NCBI GenBank assembly: GCA_051867915.1
Contig: JBJDZJ010000152.1
Location: 1-7,991 of the forward strand
DNA length: 7,991 nt
Source: CAKSQF01 sp051867915
GTDB taxonomy: Bacteria; Bacillota; Clostridia; Oscillospirales; CAG-272
Direction: 5' to 3'
The position numbers and the translations under genes were made by a program. Positions 4,562 to 7,991 of the stretch are shown here, one piece after another; within the stretch, counting starts at the first letter, position 1; every line of letters starts with the position of its first letter. The notes beneath the pieces are model-generated. The model worked only from the letters and a program-made list of their open reading frames with translations. It ran no database searches and was not told the origin of the DNA.

Positions 4562-5866
4562 ATGAAACAAAGCATTAAGTTTTTCACGATCGTAATATCT
4601 TTGCTCCTTTTATCTGCCATCATTCTTACCGGATGTATGTACGCCATTGCCGCGGATACCGGAGAAATGAAGCCTTACGATCTGAACGGACAAAAGCAAA
4701 ACAGCGACAGCTCCGGCGGTAACATTGTCGAAGATACTCCGCCGGCACAGGACTCCTTGCAAGCAAAGTTTGAAGCCATGTACGAGATCAGCGAGGATGG
4801 CAAAACAATCACGGTAATTTCCGAGGACTACCTCAACAAGTATTGGCAGAGCAACTACGAAAAAGAAGTCATTAAGTCCTTATCTACAGAAGAGGTATAC
4901 TTCATCATTCAGGATTCCATTCGAGTTTATGAAGAGTATGACGAGGTGGTACTTACCGGGTTTGGATCAGTATCGTCTAAAACACAAGTGGCTGAGCGTT
5001 TCCCGTTTGTGGAAGACAAGATGATCAAAACGCAACCGAATGAAACCCCGTATTATGATTGGGATGACACAGCGGCGATCTACGAAATCATTCTGTACCG
5101 TTTGAAAGCCTTGTCCTCTCCGAAGGCATTCTTTACAGGAGAAGAAGCAATGCAATTTGCCGGAAAAGTGCCGGGAATCAACAGCACGATGCTTCCATGG
5201 ACAACATTCTATATTCCCGGCTATTCCGAGAGTACCAATAGAGACTACATCCTATCTGTGGTTGGATATGGTAACAAAATGAATAGCACCGTCGTTGTAG
5301 ATGAGTTTTCTGAATTGTTTGGTTTTTGCAATAAATACGATGCAACTATCACTTTCGAATCCAAAAACTACGAACAATCTACCAAAGTCTATCCCACAGT
5401 AGAACTTGACAATAAAACATATCCCTATTTTTCCATCAAGATTCCCGAACTCAATAACGCCATTCTTGAGCACAGACAGGATGACAAGATATATATCGAC
5501 GGAGAGTATCTTTGCGGCGGAATGGCAAATGGCTGTGCCAACTTGGTTTTGAACGACATTACGGGAGATGGCAAGCCGGAACTCTGCTTTGTCATGGCAA
5601 CGGGAAGTGGAATGGTAGACTATAATATCTTGATTATGGACTATCAGACAAGAGAGTGTATCTTCTCGTTATCCGATAGATGCGAGCATGATTATCAACT
5701 GTTTTTCAGAGATGGGCTACTTTGTGTGCTGGAACGAAAATATATGTCTATTGAACTTACTCGGACGGGTGTTTTGACCTACGACGGCTCAAAGATTTCT
5801 GTCTCTTGGGACGAAGAAGTGAATTATCCCTATGAAGTAAATTATCCCTATGAACTGTCGACCTGA
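4562..5866 (+). CDS. Lipoprotein, probable output of the two-component system
   Basis: The product is 434 residues. Residues 1-25 are a lipoprotein signal peptide: K2 and K6, a hydrophobic core, then the lipobox I-L-T-G-C with lipidated Cys25. A Ser/Gly/Asp-rich linker follows to about residue 60. The C-terminal part contains LNDITGDGKPELCFVMATGSG followed by ILIMDYQTRECIFSLSDR, a Ca-binding-like DxxGDGxPEL motif. I recall similar segments in extracytoplasmic domains of clostridial BlaR1/M56-type proteins, so a related sensor or substrate-binding fold is possible, but I assign no function. The ATG at 4562 was chosen because AAGGATGG ends 8 bases upstream and the protein then starts MKQSIKFF; an ATG at 4550 overlaps that site. 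It has its own three-box promoter, so it may be made separately from the kinase. The C-terminus carries a tandem duplication. Confidence 0.85.
   Translation: MKQSIKFFTIVISLLLLSAIILTGCMYAIAADTGEMKPYDLNGQKQNSDSSGGNIVEDTPPAQDSLQAKFEAMYEISEDGKTITVISEDYLNKYWQSNYEKEVIKSLSTEEVYFIIQDSIRVYEEYDEVVLTGFGSVSSKTQVAERFPFVEDKMIKTQPNETPYYDWDDTAAIYEIILYRLKALSSPKAFFTGEEAMQFAGKVPGINSTMLPWTTFYIPGYSESTNRDYILSVVGYGNKMNSTVVVDEFSELFGFCNKYDATITFESKNYEQSTKVYPTVELDNKTYPYFSIKIPELNNAILEHRQDDKIYIDGEYLCGGMANGCANLVLNDITGDGKPELCFVMATGSGMVDYNILIMDYQTRECIFSLSDRCEHDYQLFFRDGLLCVLERKYMSIELTRTGVLTYDGSKISVSWDEEVNYPYEVNYPYELST
5816..5851 (+). repeat. 18-bp tandem duplication at the lipoprotein C-terminus
   Basis: GAAGTGAATTATCCCTAT (5816-5833) is repeated as GAAGTAAATTATCCCTAT (5834-5851), with one G/A difference. 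It is in frame and gives the peptide repeat EVNYPY-EVNYPY just before the stop. This looks like a recent slippage or duplication event. Confidence 0.9.
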
Positions 5867-5954
5867 ACACAGATTGACACGCCCGTGATCAATCCTCCCC
5901 ATAATAACGATGATACCAATCCGCTACGGCAAGGCTTATTCAAATCCTACAGGG

Positions 5955-6041
5955 ATGAAAAAGACAGTAAAACTCCTTCCGGTAGTAGTATTGTTTCTTG
6001 GCTTGATTGGTTGCAACTCCACCGAGAGCATATTACGATGA
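5955..6041 (+). pseudogene. Lipoprotein signal-peptide remnant (28 codons)
   Basis: ATG at 5955 opens a 28-codon frame beginning MKKTVKLLPVVVLFLGLIGC and ending with TGA at 6039-6041 eight residues after the Cys. K2, K3 and K6, a hydrophobic core and an L-I-G-C lipobox are unmistakable lipoprotein export features. The mature part is essentially missing and no continuation in another frame is recognisable, so this is probably the decayed start of a second lipoprotein gene. The ribosome binding site is poor (only GGG next to the ATG). A short functional lipopeptide cannot be excluded. Confidence 0.45.
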
Positions 6042-6187
6042 TATTGTAATTGATTTCTGTTTTGCGTGCAGTTCGTTACAAAATATGCACCCGCAGAACT
6101 GTAATCATAATTGTCAAGACAGGATGCTTTCTTTGCGGCAATTCTTTTTCATTATCCATTTTCATCATCCATATCATTGTAACACAA
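6042..6187. other. Part of the 5867-6511 gap with no recognised gene
   Basis: This AT-rich stretch has short open frames on both strands, but none has a ribosome binding site, a recognisable motif or balanced composition. I see no promoter or repeat in it. It joins the lipoprotein remnant to the hairpin cluster at 6188-6305 and is best read as degenerate intergenic DNA. Confidence 0.4.
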
Positions 6188-6217
6188 ATCGGCAGAGAAA
6201 ACAATCTCTCTGCCGAT
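6188..6217. terminator. Bidirectional terminator-like hairpin
   Basis: ATCGGCAGAGA (6188-6198) and TCTCTGCCGAT (6207-6217) form a perfect 11-bp stem with an 8-base loop. T-rich tails follow on both sides (ATTTGTTTGG on plus, TTTGTGTT on minus). It lies between convergent genes, the expected place for a shared terminator. Confidence 0.7.
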
Positions 6218-6228
6218 ATTTGTTTGGC

Positions 6229-6248
6229 GGCGGGAGCAAGCCCCCGCC
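6229..6248. repeat. GC-rich palindrome, possible dispersed REP-like repeat
   Basis: GGCGGG-A-GC and GC-C-CCCGCC form a hairpin with a two-base AA centre (6229-6248), followed by CTACGGG. I recall similar GGCGGG-GCAAGC-CCCGCCCTACGG sequences as frequent intergenic elements in Oscillospirales genomes. This is a memory of the pattern, not a search result. It stands out as very GC-rich within AT-rich surroundings. Confidence 0.45.
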
Positions 6249-6274
6249 CTACGGGTTTCAAACATCCTTACGGT

Positions 6275-6305
6275 AACCACCCACTAAACGGGTGGTTTTG
6301 TTTTT
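6275..6305 (+). terminator. Intrinsic terminator, plus strand
   Basis: AACCACCC (6275-6282) and GGGTGGTT (6290-6297) form a perfect 8-bp stem with a 7-base loop. The run TTTTGTTTTT directly follows. It would end transcripts coming rightward from the lipoprotein promoter, about 430 bases after that gene's stop. Confidence 0.75.
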
Positions 6306-6511
6306 GGTTTTTGGCTGTTTCATTGGTTTCGCTTTTTCGTGATCGCAATTTCGGGCGGTTACGGACACTCAAAACAGGCATCCAATCCGTCTGCTATGCC
6401 AATAGCGGCGGAAGTTTGGAATTCATCTGTCAAAATATAATTTTCAACAATATGTAAAGTACGGAACGAAATTTTGACACAGAGAGCATCACCATACCAA
6501 ATACATTGTGA
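6306..6511. other. Gene-free stretch with a spaced inverted repeat
   Basis: No gene is recognisable. TGTCAAAAT (6428-6436) and ATTTTGACA (6471-6479) are perfect 9-bp arms 34 bases apart, without a T tract. On the minus strand the reading frame of the beta-propeller lipoprotein stays open for about 50 codons after its stop, but shows no motif I know. Confidence 0.35.
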
Positions 6512-7467
6512 TCAAACATCGGGTTCAATTTTTTCTAACAGCAATTCATTCGTATGCTCTGAGTAGATTCGAGCATATAACTGTCCGTTACTGCAAATGA
6601 CCTCACTCGTATTCTCCGGAACAGGGAATTCCCGATTTTCCCCGGTTTCCGGATTATACAGGTATAAGATCGAGTCAAAACAGGACACATAGATGTATTC
6701 ACCTATAATACCCAGACTCACAATATCGTTCTGAATTACACCCAAACTTTTCAAAGGCGAATTCATGATTTGTATCCACAGAGTTTCGGTATATAAAGAT
6801 GATTCCGTTACAAACAGATACCCACCGTCTATGGGAAGCCACATCGTGCAGTTCTGAGGCAAATTCAATATGAATTCAAACTCCAAAGTGTCCCTGTTTT
6901 TTCGGCACAAACTGTCTCCTGTCGAATAATAAACGAAACTGTCGTCTACATAAAACCGATCCACTATTGAAGTGGTCAGTTCACGGACTTCCCCGTCACA
7001 ATATTCATAAAACGCCTGCTTATTATCAACTACGCATGCTGTTGTAAAATAGATTGCGTCACGGAATACCAAATAACGATCAATAAAGTAGTCATCCAGA
7101 ATTCTTGTCGAAGAGTCTCCATTTACGGACACTTTCCATAGTCCATTGATATACCCTCCAAGTTCCCCCCATTCAAGTGCGTACACATAGGACCCATTTA
7201 CCTGAATCGAATGAAAAATATGTTTATCGGCAATTGCATAAAAGTTTCCGTCCGGATCCATCCGATAGATTGATTTGCTGTCCGAATGAGCGGTGTAGTA
7301 ATAGTAGCCGCCTTGCTGACAGACATCCTGTTTCAGGATGATTTGTTGCAAAGAAAACCCCCTGTTTGACTTTCTCCATCAATTACCGGAATCTGCTTCT
7401 TTTCACACGAAACCGCACCAAGCAGCACGATAGCTGTGATGAGAAGCGCCGCTATTCTTTTGATCAT
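6512..7467 (-). CDS. Beta-propeller lipoprotein (DUF5050-like), split by a frameshift
   Basis: The ATG at 7467 has AAAGGAG (7484-7478) 10 bases upstream and opens MIKRIAALLITAIVLLGAVSC, a lipoprotein signal with lipidated Cys21. This frame ends after 44 codons at 7333. The rest of the protein (279 codons, to the TGA at 6514-6512) is in another frame. One extra base in the G5 run (minus strand of 7358-7362) would join them as ...ESQTGGFSLQQIILKQ... into 318 residues. The body has about seven repeats of 30-45 residues of the type GxYxYY...(I/L)YRMDPDG, for example GEYIYVSCFDSILYLYNPETG. This fits a seven-bladed propeller like the DUF5050 family. Function unknown; it would sit on the outer face of the membrane. 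Without correction, only a signal-less product from TTG at 7351 could be made. Confidence 0.7.
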
Positions 7468-7991
7468 TATAAATAATCTCCTTTCTACATACCCGCTTAT
7501 TAAATTTACATTAAGATCCTTAGCTCCTCCAATAAATCCAAACAAATAGAAATTCCAATTTGAAGTAGACCAAAGTGCTTCAATTCCAACAGTGAATCGT
7601 CCAATTCGAACCGCAAATTGTACGCCAATTGCCAAAAATGGACCGCATCCTGTCGGATCATCACCATTCACCGGATTATTCTCGCAATACGCAAACAGAT
7701 TGCACCCCAGCACCGTTCCACTTGCACCGAGATAATCAACCTCATCCGCACTAACAAACCTTCCCACCTGCGGATCGTAGTATCTGCTCTGCAGGTAGAA
7801 GAAGCCCGTCTCGCTGTCGTAGTAGTAGGATTTGTACCGGATGGGATTGACTGCGATCAGCGTGCTGTCGCCCGTTGCAGAAACCGTATTGCCCCACGCG
7901 TCGTAGGTATAGGTGACGACCACAGTGCCGGCCTCATTGTAGACATAGTGGATCACGCCGAGGCTGTCGGCGCCGTAGTAGTAGTTATTCC
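7333..7991 (-). CDS. RHS repeat-associated core protein, C-terminal part (start outside window)
   Basis: The frame is open from the right edge. It shows YD-repeat text (YTYDAWGNTVSATGD) and the RHS core motif SETGFFYLQSRYYDPQVGRF followed by VSADEVDYLG and LFAYCENNPVNGDDPTG. RHS proteins form hollow shells that carry variable C-terminal toxins; in Firmicutes many are wall-associated polymorphic toxins. After the core come only about 60 residues of a Gly- and aromatic-rich tail (about 7653 to 7468). The frame then runs without a stop into the ATG of the lipoprotein gene and ends at 7333 in that gene's signal-peptide frame. The true RHS tail was therefore probably truncated or replaced. No known toxin motif is visible. 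The lipoprotein's ribosome binding site lies in RHS codons V-E-R-R. Confidence 0.85.
   Translation of the reverse strand, partial: NNYYYGADSLGVIHYVYNEAGTVVVTYTYDAWGNTVSATGDSTLIAVNPIRYKSYYYDSETGFFYLQSRYYDPQVGRFVSADEVDYLGASGTVLGCNLFAYCENNPVNGDDPTGCGPFLAIGVQFAVRIGRFTVGIEALWSTSNWNFYLFGFIGGAKDLNVNLISGYVERRLFIMIKRIAALLITAIVLLGAVSCEKKQIPVIDGESQTGGFLCNKSS

Noticed and set aside
6007..6457. Plus-strand frames of 89 and 135 codons in the intergenic gap
   Set aside because: Translations are rich in Cys, His, Phe and rare combinations, cross three hairpins, and lack a start context.
1..7991. CRISPR array, tRNA, rRNA, integrase or insertion sequence
   Set aside because: No regularly spaced repeats, no cloverleaf or rRNA-like sequence, and no transposase or integrase motif was seen on either strand.

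Overview
The window looks like chromosomal DNA of a spore-forming, gut-type Clostridia (Oscillospirales/Ruminococcaceae-like). Supporting signs are a SpoVT-type sporulation regulator, Gram-positive ribosome binding sites of the GGAGG type, near-consensus SigA promoters, lipoproteins with Firmicutes lipoboxes and an RHS-type surface/toxin protein. The species assignment is inference.

Layout. Positions 1-645 hold a leftward operon: a perfect consensus promoter, a stand-alone PqqD-family protein, then the start of an exported protein cut off by the window edge. Positions 646-976 are a control region. In it a second perfect leftward promoter and a rightward promoter for a small XRE regulator stand back to back, share one -35 heptamer, and flank a 20-bp palindrome that is the likely operator. 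The XRE gene (977-1207) and spoVT (1425-1964) follow on the plus strand, each apparently transcribed separately. Positions 1965-2467 have no gene but hold two strong hairpins, a promoter-to-terminator unit predicted to give a ~94-nt RNA, and a response-regulator-type promoter.

Positions 2386-5866 form one signalling module: an OmpR-family response regulator, an overlapping sensor histidine kinase, and a lipoprotein. The promoter before the regulator and the promoter before the lipoprotein carry the same 11-bp direct repeat (ACAAGTTGGCA and variants), set in the same helical phase to a TATAAT -10 box. The kinase's own stop codon lies inside the second operator. The simplest reading is that the regulator controls its own operon and the lipoprotein.

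Positions 5867-6511 are a degenerate intergenic stretch with a lipoprotein signal-peptide remnant, several hairpins and terminators. On the minus strand from the right edge, the end of an RHS-repeat protein runs in frame, without a stop, into a second lipoprotein gene (beta-propeller type). That gene is broken by an apparent one-base frameshift in a run of five Gs.

The parts most worth following up are the two matched 11-bp repeat operators, the ~94-nt RNA candidate, the shared bidirectional XRE operator, and the RHS/lipoprotein junction with its homopolymer frameshift.
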